Assembly (NCBI GenBank): GCA_030626475.1
Contig: DAOUOW010000007.1
Coordinates: forward strand, 1 to 34,729
DNA: 34,729 bases
Direction: 5' to 3'
Source of the DNA: Chloroflexota bacterium
Lineage (GTDB): Bacteria > Chloroflexota > Dehalococcoidia > E44-bin15
In this document: positions 1-10,381 of the stretch, piece by piece
Numbering within the stretch: position 1 is the first letter of the stretch
Layout of the letters: each line of letters starts with the position of its first letter
Position numbers and translations under genes: made by a program
The notes under the pieces: generated by a model
Told to the model about the DNA's origin: nothing
Databases searched by the model: none
What the model saw: the letters and a program-made list of their open reading frames with translations, nothing else

Positions 1-54
1 CCCCGTGACCCCACCCCGCGCGACGGGATTGACAATTACCTTAGCGTGAGTCAT
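1..54 (-). CDS. N-terminal fragment of a putative diacylglycerol/lipid kinase (DAGK/YegS-like), runs off the window
   Basis: Minus-strand ATG at 54; reads MTHAKVIVNPVARGGVTG, resembling the DAGK-cat start (KVIVNPVAGxG). Only 18 aa visible. Confidence 0.45.
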   Translation of the reverse strand, partial: MTHAKVIVNPVARGGVTG

Positions 55-57
55 GGC

Positions 58-900
58 CTAACTCAGATCCAAAGCTTGCTCGATGGCGCTGAGCTCAGCA
101 GCAAGCTCAATGGGAGGCTCAGCACCCTTGATCGCCGTATCTGGGTCCTTGAGCCCAGCGCCAGTGATGATGCAAACCACCTTTTTGCCCTTGAGGCTGA
201 TACCCTGTCCCGCCACCTTGATCCCCTGCTCAATCCAAACAACCTCGGGGCGCGGAGTCATCACCTCACGAGCGCTGCGGTCGCCAAAATCGAAAACCTT
301 ATGCAGCATCTCCGCCTCAGCCTCCTCTACCGTCCCCTCCTCCTGCCCTACCGAGATCATGGTGCGGATCTCCTCCTCGCTCACCACCTCCTGAGGCACT
401 GCGGGCCTGCCCCCGGCCCCGGAGAGGGCGGAACCGAGCCAGCCAAGCCCAGTGGCTATCGGAGACACCACCCGGGTGATGGTCCCCAGAGGATAGACAT
501 AGAGCAGGGCCAATCTCTCCGCATGCTGGGTGGCAAAAGTCTTGGGGGTAACCTCGGCAAAGATGAGAAGCAGGATAGTTACCCCGATGGTGGCCACAAG
601 CAAACCTGGTTTATCACCAAAAACAGAAACGGCCACCATGGTGCCCAGAGCGGCAACAGCAACGTTGACAAAATTGTTGCACAACAGCACCGTGGCCAAT
701 AGCCTTTCTGGCCGCTCCGTCATCTGGGCTACCTTATCTGCTCCCATGACCTTGGTCTCCACCAAGTGCTTTACCCGCATCCGTTGCAGGGAGATGAAGG
801 CGGTCTCGGCACTGGAAAAGAAGGCCGATGCCCCCAGGCATACAAAGAGAAGCACTAAATATAACACATCGGTACTATCCACAGCATACCCCCTTTTCAC
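58..900 (-). CDS. CNNM/DUF21 transmembrane protein truncated at the start of its CBS region and fused in frame to the C-terminal ~50 aa of threonine synthase (chimera)
   Basis: N-term FFSSAETAFISLQRMRVKHLV...EVTPKTFATQHAERLA...SEEEIRTMISVGQEEGTVEEAEAEMLHKVFDFGDRSAREVMTPRPEVVWIEQG is CNNM; C-term GISLKGKKVVCIITGAGLKDPDTAIK...IEQALDLS resembles the ThrC C-terminus. Confidence 0.8.
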   Translation of the reverse strand: MKRGYAVDSTDVLYLVLLFVCLGASAFFSSAETAFISLQRMRVKHLVETKVMGADKVAQMTERPERLLATVLLCNNFVNVAVAALGTMVAVSVFGDKPGLLVATIGVTILLLIFAEVTPKTFATQHAERLALLYVYPLGTITRVVSPIATGLGWLGSALSGAGGRPAVPQEVVSEEEIRTMISVGQEEGTVEEAEAEMLHKVFDFGDRSAREVMTPRPEVVWIEQGIKVAGQGISLKGKKVVCIITGAGLKDPDTAIKGAEPPIELAAELSAIEQALDLS

Positions 901-964
901 CCCCTTCAGGGTGAATCCTCAAATTTCATTATATCATCCACTACCTCCCTGTCAAAATTCTTCG

Positions 965-1060
965 CTCTAGACGCTATGGTTTTTGCGCCCTTAGCACCTT
1001 TTCACTCTAGATGCTGTGGTTTTTTCGCCCTTGGCGCTTTTTTGCTCTATCCCCTGTGGT
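965..1060. repeat. Degenerate ~40-bp tandem repeat, about 2.4 copies
   Basis: ctctagacgctatggtttttgcgcccttagcaccttttca (965-1004) / ctctagatgctgtggttttttcgcccttggcgcttttttg (1005-1044) / ctctatcccctgtggt (1045-1060). Confidence 0.85.
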
Positions 1061-1167
1061 ATTGAGAAGCCCGCTGCTTTCGCTATCCATAGCCCGCTTG
1101 TCAATCCCAGCACCACAGTGCAACAAGCCTATTGCCTGAAAAAGAGGCATCTGCTATATTGAGAAAA

Positions 1168-2148
1168 ATGAAGCTCCTGGGTATCGAAACCTCCTGCGAT
1201 GAAACGGCAGCCGCAGTAGTGGAAGAGGGAAGGGAAATCCTCTCCAATATCGTTGCTTCTCAGGTGGACATCCACGCCCGCTATGGGGGAATTGTCCCCG
1301 AGGTTGCCTCCCGCCAGCACCTGATCACCGTCATCCCTATCATCCAAGAGGCCATGGCCCAGGCCCAAGCCCAGTGGCACGACCTGGATGGCATCGCCGT
1401 TACCATCGGGCCGGGGCTTGCCGGCTCCCTCCTGGTGGGGGTGAACATCGCCAAGGCCATCGCCCTGGCCCAAAACCTACCCCTTACGGGCATAAACCAC
1501 CTCGAGGGGCATATCTATGCCATCTGGCTTGAGGATAGAGAGCCGGATTTCCCCTGCCTGTGCCTGATCGTCTCCGGGGGACATACCGACCTCCTGCTGA
1601 TGAGGGGTCATGGCGATTACCTGCCCCTGGGACGAACTAGGGACGATGCCGCCGGGGAAGCATTCGACAAGGTGGCCAGGATATTGGATCTCGGCTATCC
1701 CGGCGGTCCCGCTATAGAGCAGGCAGCCCTCAGCGGCAACGACGCCCTCCACCCACTGCCCCGCGCCTGGCTCAAGGGCAGTGATGACTTCAGCTTCAGT
1801 GGGCTGAAGACCGCAGTGCTGCGCCTGGTGGAGGGAAAGCAAGACCTTTCCCCTGCTGATGTCGCTGCCAGCTTTCAACAGGCAGTGGTCGATGTTCTGG
1901 TCACTAAAACGATAGCAGCGGCAAAAAGGCTCGGCGCCAAGCAGATTCTCCTCGCCGGTGGTGTCGCCGCCAATCGTCTCCTGAGACAGACCCTAGATCA
2001 GCGTTCCCCCCTACCTGTCCTGGTTCCCACACCCCTCCTCTGCACCGACAACGCAGCCATGATCGCCAGCTGCGGTTACTTTCACCTCAAAGCGGGCCAC
2101 AGCACAGGATGGGACCTCGATGTAGCCCCCAACCTCAGGCTGCCCTAG
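1168..2148 (+). CDS. tsaD: tRNA N6-adenosine threonylcarbamoyltransferase TsaD
   Basis: [21 protein letters not shown]..., [23 protein letters not shown]; start set to the ATG at 1168. Confidence 0.97.
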   Translation: MKLLGIETSCDETAAAVVEEGREILSNIVASQVDIHARYGGIVPEVASRQHLITVIPIIQEAMAQAQAQWHDLDGIAVTIGPGLAGSLLVGVNIAKAIALAQNLPLTGINHLEGHIYAIWLEDREPDFPCLCLIVSGGHTDLLLMRGHGDYLPLGRTRDDAAGEAFDKVARILDLGYPGGPAIEQAALSGNDALHPLPRAWLKGSDDFSFSGLKTAVLRLVEGKQDLSPADVAASFQQAVVDVLVTKTIAAAKRLGAKQILLAGGVAANRLLRQTLDQRSPLPVLVPTPLLCTDNAAMIASCGYFHLKAGHSTGWDLDVAPNLRLP

Positions 2149-2208
2149 AAAATCTTCCCCTTGAGCCGGGCGAAAAGATCCCCATAGATCGCTCCTTTGC
2201 CTCGCCAC

Positions 2209-3450
2209 TCACCCTCTCCCCAAGGGACAATTGAGGCAATCCCCATCGAGGCAAAGGCTGTAGTAAATATGGATCAGGCCCTGCTGGCGCCGCGCTGAAC
2301 TCACCACCATCGCGCCCTCCTCGGCAAAAAGCTGTCTTCGCATCTGCCTTGTTATCTGGTTTTCCTCCAGCTCGGGATAGTTTCTATAAAGCTCAAGGGC
2401 GCGATCCCTTAGCTCTGGCTCTGACTCCCTTTCACCCCAGGCAAAGGAAAACGGCAAAACGATGTTCACCACCATCTCCCTGGCTCTCCCCTGCCCGATG
2501 AGGGCGCTATTTGCCCCGTCACCTGTTACCAACATCCCTCGCTCCAGACTCCGATAACCTCTCTTCAGATCTGCCCCGCCGACCAGCTCCAGCACCCCGG
2601 AGGCAAGCCCCCTTTCTGTATAGCGGGCCAGCAGATAGCCAGCCCCCGCAATTCGTAGTTGTGGCCTATTTTGAGGGCGAAGTCCAGAGAGGTGCCATTT
2701 GGCCTGGCACAGAGGCTCAATCCCCTGTGAGGAAGGCGCTAGCCCGGCCCCGCTCAAGAGCGCCTGCTCCAGCACCAGCCCCCACCTGTGCCTGCTCTCC
2801 CGGCGAGCAATTCCCTGTAATGCCTTCAGCGGCAAGCGACGAGCCAGCTCCTGGAAGGGCTCCTTATTCCTGCTATAGCCCAACGCCCCCATCAAGCCCT
2901 CATAAAGTACCTGATCACCCTCCTTAGCAGCTAGCTCCTGCCGAAAATGGGCCGCTTTCAGCCCAAATCGCTCCTCGCCAGCCTCATCCAGTAGCTTCCC
3001 CACCGCAGCAACACCTAGCCGCGCCTGCAAATTATGGCACGGCTCATCATACTCATCAAAGGGAAAGGGGAGCCCATCCATCTCCATTGGCGTGAACTCC
3101 AAGTAAGGGTGTAGCGGGAGAACGGGCACCCTGTTGCCATTTTGAAGCACCGTATCCATGCCCTCGTCATCCCACATCACCACATGAAGGATGACCCCAT
3201 TATAGGCGGGATCCCGTTGGTGACCGTGACTGCGCCACTGGCTGGACCTAACATGAACCTCAACATCCCCTTTTACCACCCCCTTCCCCTCTATGGCGAT
3301 AATGGCATGGTGAAAGTCTGGGCCGCCGCCACCGTTCACCCACCCAGGATGGATAACTTGGAGTGCTTCTCCACCAGTGGTCACCAGCTCCCTCCCCCTC
3401 AGCATCTTGCTCCGCCAAACCCGAACCAAAATCTCTTCCTTCATTGCCCC
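2209..3450 (-). CDS. DUF2851 family protein
   Basis: MKEEILVRVWRSKML...HPGWVNGGGGPDFHHAII...GDVEVHVRSSQWRSHGHQRDPAYNGVILHVV; upstream in-frame starts are possible (ORF to 3540). Confidence 0.85.
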   Translation of the reverse strand, partial: GAMKEEILVRVWRSKMLRGRELVTTGGEALQVIHPGWVNGGGGPDFHHAIIAIEGKGVVKGDVEVHVRSSQWRSHGHQRDPAYNGVILHVVMWDDEGMDTVLQNGNRVPVLPLHPYLEFTPMEMDGLPFPFDEYDEPCHNLQARLGVAAVGKLLDEAGEERFGLKAAHFRQELAAKEGDQVLYEGLMGALGYSRNKEPFQELARRLPLKALQGIARRESRHRWGLVLEQALLSGAGLAPSSQGIEPLCQAKWHLSGLRPQNRPQLRIAGAGYLLARYTERGLASGVLELVGGADLKRGYRSLERGMLVTGDGANSALIGQGRAREMVVNIVLPFSFAWGERESEPELRDRALELYRNYPELEENQITRQMRRQLFAEEGAMVVSSARRQQGLIHIYYSLCLDGDCLNCPLGRG

Positions 3451-3505
3451 CTCTTGTGCCCCCCATTTTACGCCATTGCGCGTATAACAAAAAGCGTTGA
3501 TCCCT

Positions 3506-3943
3506 TTACCTTGGCTTTGGCACCCAGCTTCTGTTCTCATCTATGACATGGACCACCTGCCAGCCCTCCCGCTCCAGCTCCCGGCCAATAAACCTTCGGT
3601 GACAGCGCCAGGGGAAGCGCTCAGCGCAGAGAAAGGCCACCCTTCGCTCCCGTGCCAATTCCTCCAGCCGCTCAAGCCCGCGCTTGAACTCCCCCGTGCT
3701 CAGGTAAGACTGATATCCCCCGCTACGGTATCCTCCCAGCTCTTGCCCCAGATATATATAACCAAAACCCTCCCCCTCCAGCAGCATGACAAGCTCCTCC
3801 CTTTTGAAGTGCTGAAACCTGCTGCTGGGGAAGCGGCGCACATCCACCACTAGCTCAACATCGAGGCTTCGCAGCAAATCCAAAAACTCACCAGGAGTAC
3901 GATTGCTAGTTCCCAAGCTATAAATAACCTCGCCCCCCCTCAC
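3506..3943 (-). CDS. DUF488 domain-containing protein
   Basis: IYSLGTSNRTPGEFLDLL..VELVVDVRRFPSSRFQHF...VAFLCAERFPWRCHRRFIGREL. Confidence 0.9.
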   Translation of the reverse strand: MRGGEVIYSLGTSNRTPGEFLDLLRSLDVELVVDVRRFPSSRFQHFKREELVMLLEGEGFGYIYLGQELGGYRSGGYQSYLSTGEFKRGLERLEELARERRVAFLCAERFPWRCHRRFIGRELEREGWQVVHVIDENRSWVPKPR

Positions 3944-4431
3944 CCGGTTTCCTCCTTAACCAGCGCTTCAAACCTCAGGGCATCATCATACATGCTCAGG
4001 TTGAGGAACTTTCGCCCTATGGTGGTGAAGAACTGCCTCATATTAGCCACATTCCGTTCCTCCTCGCTAAAGCTGGGAGGGCACTGGAAAACAATAACCC
4101 TGGCCTGAAGCACCTCAGCGATCTCCTCGGTCCTGTGCCAAGCCGCCATCACCTCCTCGGTGGGCCTGAAGAAACCGTAGTTACCCTCCTTCCCCTCAGG
4201 GATGGTGAGCCTCGCCCTGCGGTAGGTGGGACTGGAAGCAGGATGAGTGATCACCTGCCAAGCCTTGACTGCGAATTCAAAGCCCGGAGGGGCTTACTCC
4301 CGCCACCTCAGGGCAGTATCGAGTCGGGGCGGCTGACAAAAGGTTCGCTGCACCTCCACCAGCCTGAACTGGGAGAGGTAATGCTTCATCCCCTTGGGAA
4401 AGCCACAGCAACCTATCTTAACCCGCTCCAT
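3940..4431 (-). pseudogene. DUF72 family protein, disrupted by an in-frame TAA and an internal deletion
   Basis: ATG at 4431 gives MERVKIGCCGFPKGMKHYLSQFRLVEVQRTFCQPPRLDTALRWRE then TAA (4296-4294), then in the same frame APPGFEFAVKAWQVITHPASSPTYRRARL...; the central region is missing between IGRK and FLNLSMYDDALRFEAL. Confidence 0.85.
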
Positions 4432-4503
4432 ATTAGGCCATAGCGCCAGAGGTCAAGTTGTCACCCCGGAGTACCCTTCGCCTTGCAGCCACAGCACAGC
4501 TAT

Positions 4504-4749
4504 TCAAAGCTTTCCCTGCTCCCCCTCCGAGGAATCAGCCTTATAGCTAAAGCTGGCCCGCTCGGCGATGATGGTAAGCAGCCGCGAGGAGGCGCCACGG
4601 GGCTGGTACATCCCGGTCTCCCACTCGCTAATAGTCTGCTGCCGCGTACCCAGCTCGTCAGCCAGCTCCCGCTGAGTGAGCCCTAAATGTCGCCTCAGGG
4701 CATGAATCCGGTCCTGATCCCAGTTTGCCTTTTTCCTTCTCCCTCTCAC
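4504..4749 (-). CDS. XRE-family HTH transcriptional regulator
   Basis: IHALRRHLGLTQRELADELGTRQQTISEWETGMYQP. Confidence 0.92.
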   Translation of the reverse strand: MRGRRKKANWDQDRIHALRRHLGLTQRELADELGTRQQTISEWETGMYQPRGASSRLLTIIAERASFSYKADSSEGEQGKL

Positions 4750-4826
4750 CCTCTCACCCTCCCACCGTCACGTTACACGTTTCAGTGTATAACGTCAAGG
4801 CCAGTTTCGGGGAGAAAAAACCATAC

Positions 4827-4855
4827 TTGACGGGCAATGGAGGAAATAATAGAAT
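4827..4855 (+). promoter_or_regulatory. Candidate distal sigma70-type promoter for groESL
   Basis: TTGACG (4827-4832), 17-nt spacer, TAGAAT (4850-4855). Confidence 0.5.
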
Positions 4856-4905
4856 ATAATTGTGCTTCAAGCCATGTCACCGACCATCAGGGGCGCTAGG
4901 CTCAC

Positions 4906-4934
4906 TTGCGATGCAGGGTAATCTGAGCTAATAT
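4906..4934 (+). promoter_or_regulatory. Candidate proximal groESL promoter directly upstream of CIRCE
   Basis: TTGCGA (4906-4911), 17-nt spacer, TAATAT (4929-4934); predicted start site falls in CIRCE. Confidence 0.5.
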
Positions 4935-4937
4935 AGC

Positions 4938-4964
4938 TTAGCACTCTCGCTGTGAGAGTGCTAA
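4938..4964. promoter_or_regulatory. CIRCE operator (HrcA binding site)
   Basis: TTAGCACTC-N9-GAGTGCTAA, exact consensus inverted repeat, upstream of groES. Confidence 0.97.
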
Positions 4965-4999
4965 AGATATTTGCAGTGTAAAATTCAGAGGAGGTTAAA

Positions 5000-5293
5000 G
5001 TGGTAGCTAAGTTGAAGCCGTTGGGAGATCGGGTCCTGGTGAAACCCATGGTTGAGGAAGAGGTAACCAAGAGTGGCATCATAGTGCCCGACACCGCCAA
5101 AGAGAAGCCGCAGCGGGGTGAGATCATCGCTGTCGGACCAGGAAGGCTGGATGAGCAGGGAAAGTATATCGCCATGGAGGTCAAAAAGGGCGACAAGGTG
5201 CTCTATGCCAGGTATGCCGGCACCGAGGTCAAGATCGACGACGATGAATATTTGATCCTGCGAGAGAGCGATATCTTAGCTAAGCTTACATGA
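5000..5293 (+). CDS. groES: Co-chaperonin GroES
   Basis: [48 protein letters not shown] start preceded by gaggaggt. Confidence 0.98.
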   Translation: MVAKLKPLGDRVLVKPMVEEEVTKSGIIVPDTAKEKPQRGEIIAVGPGRLDEQGKYIAMEVKKGDKVLYARYAGTEVKIDDDEYLILRESDILAKLT

Positions 5294-5306
5294 AGGCGAT
5301 AAATAG

Positions 5307-6929
<1,623 letters not shown>

Positions 6930-6956
6930 CACCTGAGCATAGACCCGCTTCTTTAT

Positions 6957-6986
6957 CGTAGCTGCGGTCACCAGGCCGTAGCTACG
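6957..6986. terminator. Stem-loop after groEL, possible terminator
   Basis: cgtagctgcgg (6957-6967) pairs with ccgtagctacg (6976-6986) with one wobble and an 8-nt loop; only a weak T stretch follows. Confidence 0.5.
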
Positions 6987-7033
6987 ACTTTCAACAAATC
7001 TCTTGGGCAATGATTGGATTAAGGAGGAGAGCG

Positions 7034-8170
7034 ATGCGGATTGCCCAGATAGCACCATTGGATTTGAGGGTGCCTCCCGCAGCATATGGAGGGACCGAGC
7101 TGGTGGTAAGTCTGCTGACCGAGGAGCTGATTAGGAGGGGGCATGAGGTTACCCTGTTCGCCAGCGGCGATTCGGTGACCGCGGCCTCGCTTCGCTCCGT
7201 TTGCCCCCATATGCTGAGGGGGTCAGCAGTAAACGCCCATGATGCTCTTATTTACCGCCTGTTGAACGCTATGTCCCCCTTCGAGCAGGCCCCTAACTTT
7301 GACATCATCCACAATCATACCTTTCCGGAAGGGATGGCGATGGCGAATCTAGCCGGGACACCTGTGCTAGCCACACTTCATGGCGGGCTTAGTGAGCCGG
7401 GCAGGGCGCTTCTCAGCGCCTACAAAGGCTATTATAATACCATTAGCAAATCGGCAAAGTCTCTGCTACCCGATAAGGAAGGATTTGTGGGGGTGATCTA
7501 TAACGCCATCAACTGCAAATCCTTTCCTTTCTCCGCCAGAGGGGGAGATGACCTCCTTTTCTTGAGCCGCATCAGCCAAGAGAAGGGTCCCCACATCGCC
7601 ATCGAGGTGGCTAAAAGGTTGGGGCGCAGGTTAATTATTGCCGGGAATGTTGATACAGTAGATGAGGAGTACTTCAAGCAAAGGATCATGTCCCAGGTAG
7701 ATAGTGATATCGTCCAGTATTTCGGTGAGGCAGGTTACGAGGAGAAGAGGGAGCTGTTCGCCAATGCCCATTGCCTCCTGATGCCGATAACCTGGCCTGA
7801 GCCCTTCGGGTTGGTCATGGTGGAGGCCATGGCCTGCGGCACGCCGGTGATTGCCTCTAACAAGGGCGCTGCGCCAGAGATCGTCCTCGATGGTGAGACC
7901 GGCTTCATTGTCGAGAATGTGGAGCAGATGGTGGAGGCGGTGGGCGAGGTTAATCGCATCGACCGCAGCAGGTGCCGGGAGCATGTGGAGCGAAACTTCG
8001 ATGTCCCACGGATGGTGGATGATTACCTCCGTGCCTATAACTGGATACTAGAAACCGGGGGAGGTAGAAGGGCCATCCCTGATATGCTGCCAAAGCTTGC
8101 CCCTTCCCTCACTTATCCTGGCAGGACCTCTGACCACAAAATCCCATCGGGGCCGATGTCGAAAAACTAG
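7034..8170 (+). CDS. Family 4 glycosyltransferase
   Basis: MRIAQIAPLDLRVPPAAYGGTELVVSLLTEELIRRGHEVTLFASGDS...PEPFGLVMVEAMACGTPVIASNKGAAPEIV; RBS aaggaggaga. Confidence 0.93.
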   Translation: MRIAQIAPLDLRVPPAAYGGTELVVSLLTEELIRRGHEVTLFASGDSVTAASLRSVCPHMLRGSAVNAHDALIYRLLNAMSPFEQAPNFDIIHNHTFPEGMAMANLAGTPVLATLHGGLSEPGRALLSAYKGYYNTISKSAKSLLPDKEGFVGVIYNAINCKSFPFSARGGDDLLFLSRISQEKGPHIAIEVAKRLGRRLIIAGNVDTVDEEYFKQRIMSQVDSDIVQYFGEAGYEEKRELFANAHCLLMPITWPEPFGLVMVEAMACGTPVIASNKGAAPEIVLDGETGFIVENVEQMVEAVGEVNRIDRSRCREHVERNFDVPRMVDDYLRAYNWILETGGGRRAIPDMLPKLAPSLTYPGRTSDHKIPSGPMSKN

Positions 8171-8185
8171 AGCAAAGGGGAAAAA

Positions 8186-10381
8186 TTGGAGCACTGCGTG
8201 CTAAAAGAAAATGAGCTGGTGATAGTGAGCGATGAGCTCGGAGATATGCCCCCGGTGCGGCGCAGGCTGGGACTGTACTACCGGGATACACGTTATCTCG
8301 CTTTGTTCCAAATGACCATCGATGGACAGCGGCCGCGGCTCCTCTCCTCTTCCAGCGAGCAGAATTATGTCTGCGACATCCAGCTGGCAAACCCCACCAT
8401 CGAGCTTCCCGATGGCAACACTGCCCTGGCCAGGACCATCAGCATCAGGCGCAGCCGCTTCCTCAAGGATGGGCTCCACGAGCGCATCAGCTTCTACAAC
8501 CATAATAGGTTCGCCGTTCCACTAAAGGTAACCATAACCTTAGGCAGCGATTTCTGTGATATCTTTGAGGTCAGGGGCTGGGACAGGGAGACGAGGGGAA
8601 CCATCAATCCGCCAACCTTCAGCGATTCCCGTTTGACCCTCAGCTATGAGGGATTGGATGGGGTGAAGCGGTACACTGAAATCCTGTTCGATGTGGCGCC
8701 ATCAAGGGTTGAGATTGAGGAGCGCCCCCCTGAGCCAGTGCTTCGCCGTTCCAGCACCTTCCTCCCCGAAGCCACAGATACCGCCACCATGACCGTTTAC
8801 CTCCCCAGCTCCGCCGTTTTGAGCTGGGATCTGACCCTGATGCCGGGGAGGGCTCACTCTATCAGCCTCCAGATTGTACCCGGAGAAGGGGAGCTGTCCC
8901 CTAGCATGGAACCGTTCAATAAGAGCCTGAGCCAATTGCGCAATTCCTATCAAGATTGGCTCAGCCAGTGCACCAAGCTGGAAACCGACAACGAGCTCTT
9001 CAATCGCTTGATGGAGAGAAGCGCCCGCGACCTCCGCCTGCTCCTGGAGTTCACCCCCGAGGGGCCGGTGCCCGCAGCCGGCATACCCTGGTTTGCCTGC
9101 ATCTTTGGCCGTGACAGCCTCATCACCTCCCTTCAGACGCTGATGCTCAATCCCCACATCGCCGTGAGCACGTTGCGCTTCCTGGCAAACCATCAGGGGA
9201 AAAAGGTAGACCCCTGGCATGACGAGGAGCCGGGGAGGATCCTTCACGAGATGCGCAAGGGGGAGATGGCAAAACTGGGAGAGATCCCCCATGACACCTA
9301 TTATGGCAGCGTGGACTCGACGCCTCTTTTCTTGATCCTCTTTGCCGAGACCATGAAGTGGCTGGACGACGACCACTTATACCAAGAGGTCCTTCCTGCA
9401 GCCAAGCTGGCACTGGAGTGGATGGAGCGCTATGGTGACCTCGATGGCGATGGCTATCTGGAATACCTTACCCGCTCTCCTGGCGGCATCAGAGACCAGG
9501 GATGGAAGGATGGCCACAGCGCGATAACCTATCCCGATGGCACCCCTGTGGATCCCCCCCTAGCTCTGGTGGAGGTGCAGGGCTATGCCTACAAGGCGAT
9601 GCGGGAGATGGCAGAGCTGCTTCACCACAAGGGGGAGGCCTCCTTTGCCCAGGAGCTAAGCCAAAGGGCTGCCAAGCTAAAGGAGAATTTCAATCGCGAC
9701 TTCTGGCTGGAGAACAAGCACCTCTTTGCCCAGGGACTGGACTCCAAAAAGAGACCCGTGGAAACCATGACCTCCAATCCCGGTCACTGCCTCTTCTGTG
9801 ACATTGTCGATGAGGACAAGGCACGGCATCTGGTGCTGCGCCTCACATCAACTGACATGGCCAGTGGCTGGGGAATCAGAACGGTGAGCAGCAGGACAGC
9901 AAAATACAATCCCATGAGCTACCACAACGGGAGCATCTGGCCTCACGATAACTCCCTTATCGTGGCCGGGATGAGGCGCTACGGTTATCACTGGGAAGCA
10001 GAGGAGATCACGACCCAGCTCTTCCAGGCCAGTCTTTTCTTTCCCTCCAGTCGTTTGCCCGAGCTCTTCTGCGGCTTCAGCCTCGACCGCGAGGCCCACT
10101 CCACCCCGGCAGAGTATCCAGTAAGCTGCAGTCCACAGGCATGGGCTGCGGGTAGCGCTATCCTCCTCTTCCAGTCGATGCTTGGGCTTCGGGTAGATGC
10201 CGCTTCAAAGAGGCTTTTTCTAACTCCAAAGCTACCGGAGTGGCTGGCACATGCCTCAGTGCGAAATCTTCGTGTTGGCCGGGGAACCATCGATCTCTAC
10301 TTTGAACGGCACGGGGAGGAAACCAGCTTCCAAATAACCGAAAACGCGGCTGGCTTTGAGGTCGTAATTCCCTCTCGCTAA
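8186..10381 (+). CDS. Glycogen-debranching-type amylo-alpha-1,6-glucosidase family protein
   Basis: N-term VSDELGDMPPVRRRLGLYYRDTRYLALFQM (debranching N-term domain); GIPWFACIFGRDSLITSLQTL...GIRDQGWKDGHSAITYPDGTP... catalytic region; TTG start. Confidence 0.88.
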   Translation: MEHCVLKENELVIVSDELGDMPPVRRRLGLYYRDTRYLALFQMTIDGQRPRLLSSSSEQNYVCDIQLANPTIELPDGNTALARTISIRRSRFLKDGLHERISFYNHNRFAVPLKVTITLGSDFCDIFEVRGWDRETRGTINPPTFSDSRLTLSYEGLDGVKRYTEILFDVAPSRVEIEERPPEPVLRRSSTFLPEATDTATMTVYLPSSAVLSWDLTLMPGRAHSISLQIVPGEGELSPSMEPFNKSLSQLRNSYQDWLSQCTKLETDNELFNRLMERSARDLRLLLEFTPEGPVPAAGIPWFACIFGRDSLITSLQTLMLNPHIAVSTLRFLANHQGKKVDPWHDEEPGRILHEMRKGEMAKLGEIPHDTYYGSVDSTPLFLILFAETMKWLDDDHLYQEVLPAAKLALEWMERYGDLDGDGYLEYLTRSPGGIRDQGWKDGHSAITYPDGTPVDPPLALVEVQGYAYKAMREMAELLHHKGEASFAQELSQRAAKLKENFNRDFWLENKHLFAQGLDSKKRPVETMTSNPGHCLFCDIVDEDKARHLVLRLTSTDMASGWGIRTVSSRTAKYNPMSYHNGSIWPHDNSLIVAGMRRYGYHWEAEEITTQLFQASLFFPSSRLPELFCGFSLDREAHSTPAEYPVSCSPQAWAAGSAILLFQSMLGLRVDAASKRLFLTPKLPEWLAHASVRNLRVGRGTIDLYFERHGEETSFQITENAAGFEVVIPSR

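Noticed and set aside
46-702. 218-aa plus-strand ORF antisense to the CNNM gene
   Set aside because: Low-complexity, His/Leu/Pro-rich translation typical of antisense of a GC-rich gene; the CNNM frame has clear family motifs.
4504-4749. XRE regulator as antitoxin of a toxin-antitoxin pair
   Set aside because: No adjacent small toxin ORF (HigB/RelE-like) found on either side.
4750-4780. ccctctcaccctctcaccctccc short repeats
   Set aside because: Three short pyrimidine units at the start of the XRE gene; no spacer structure, not CRISPR-like.
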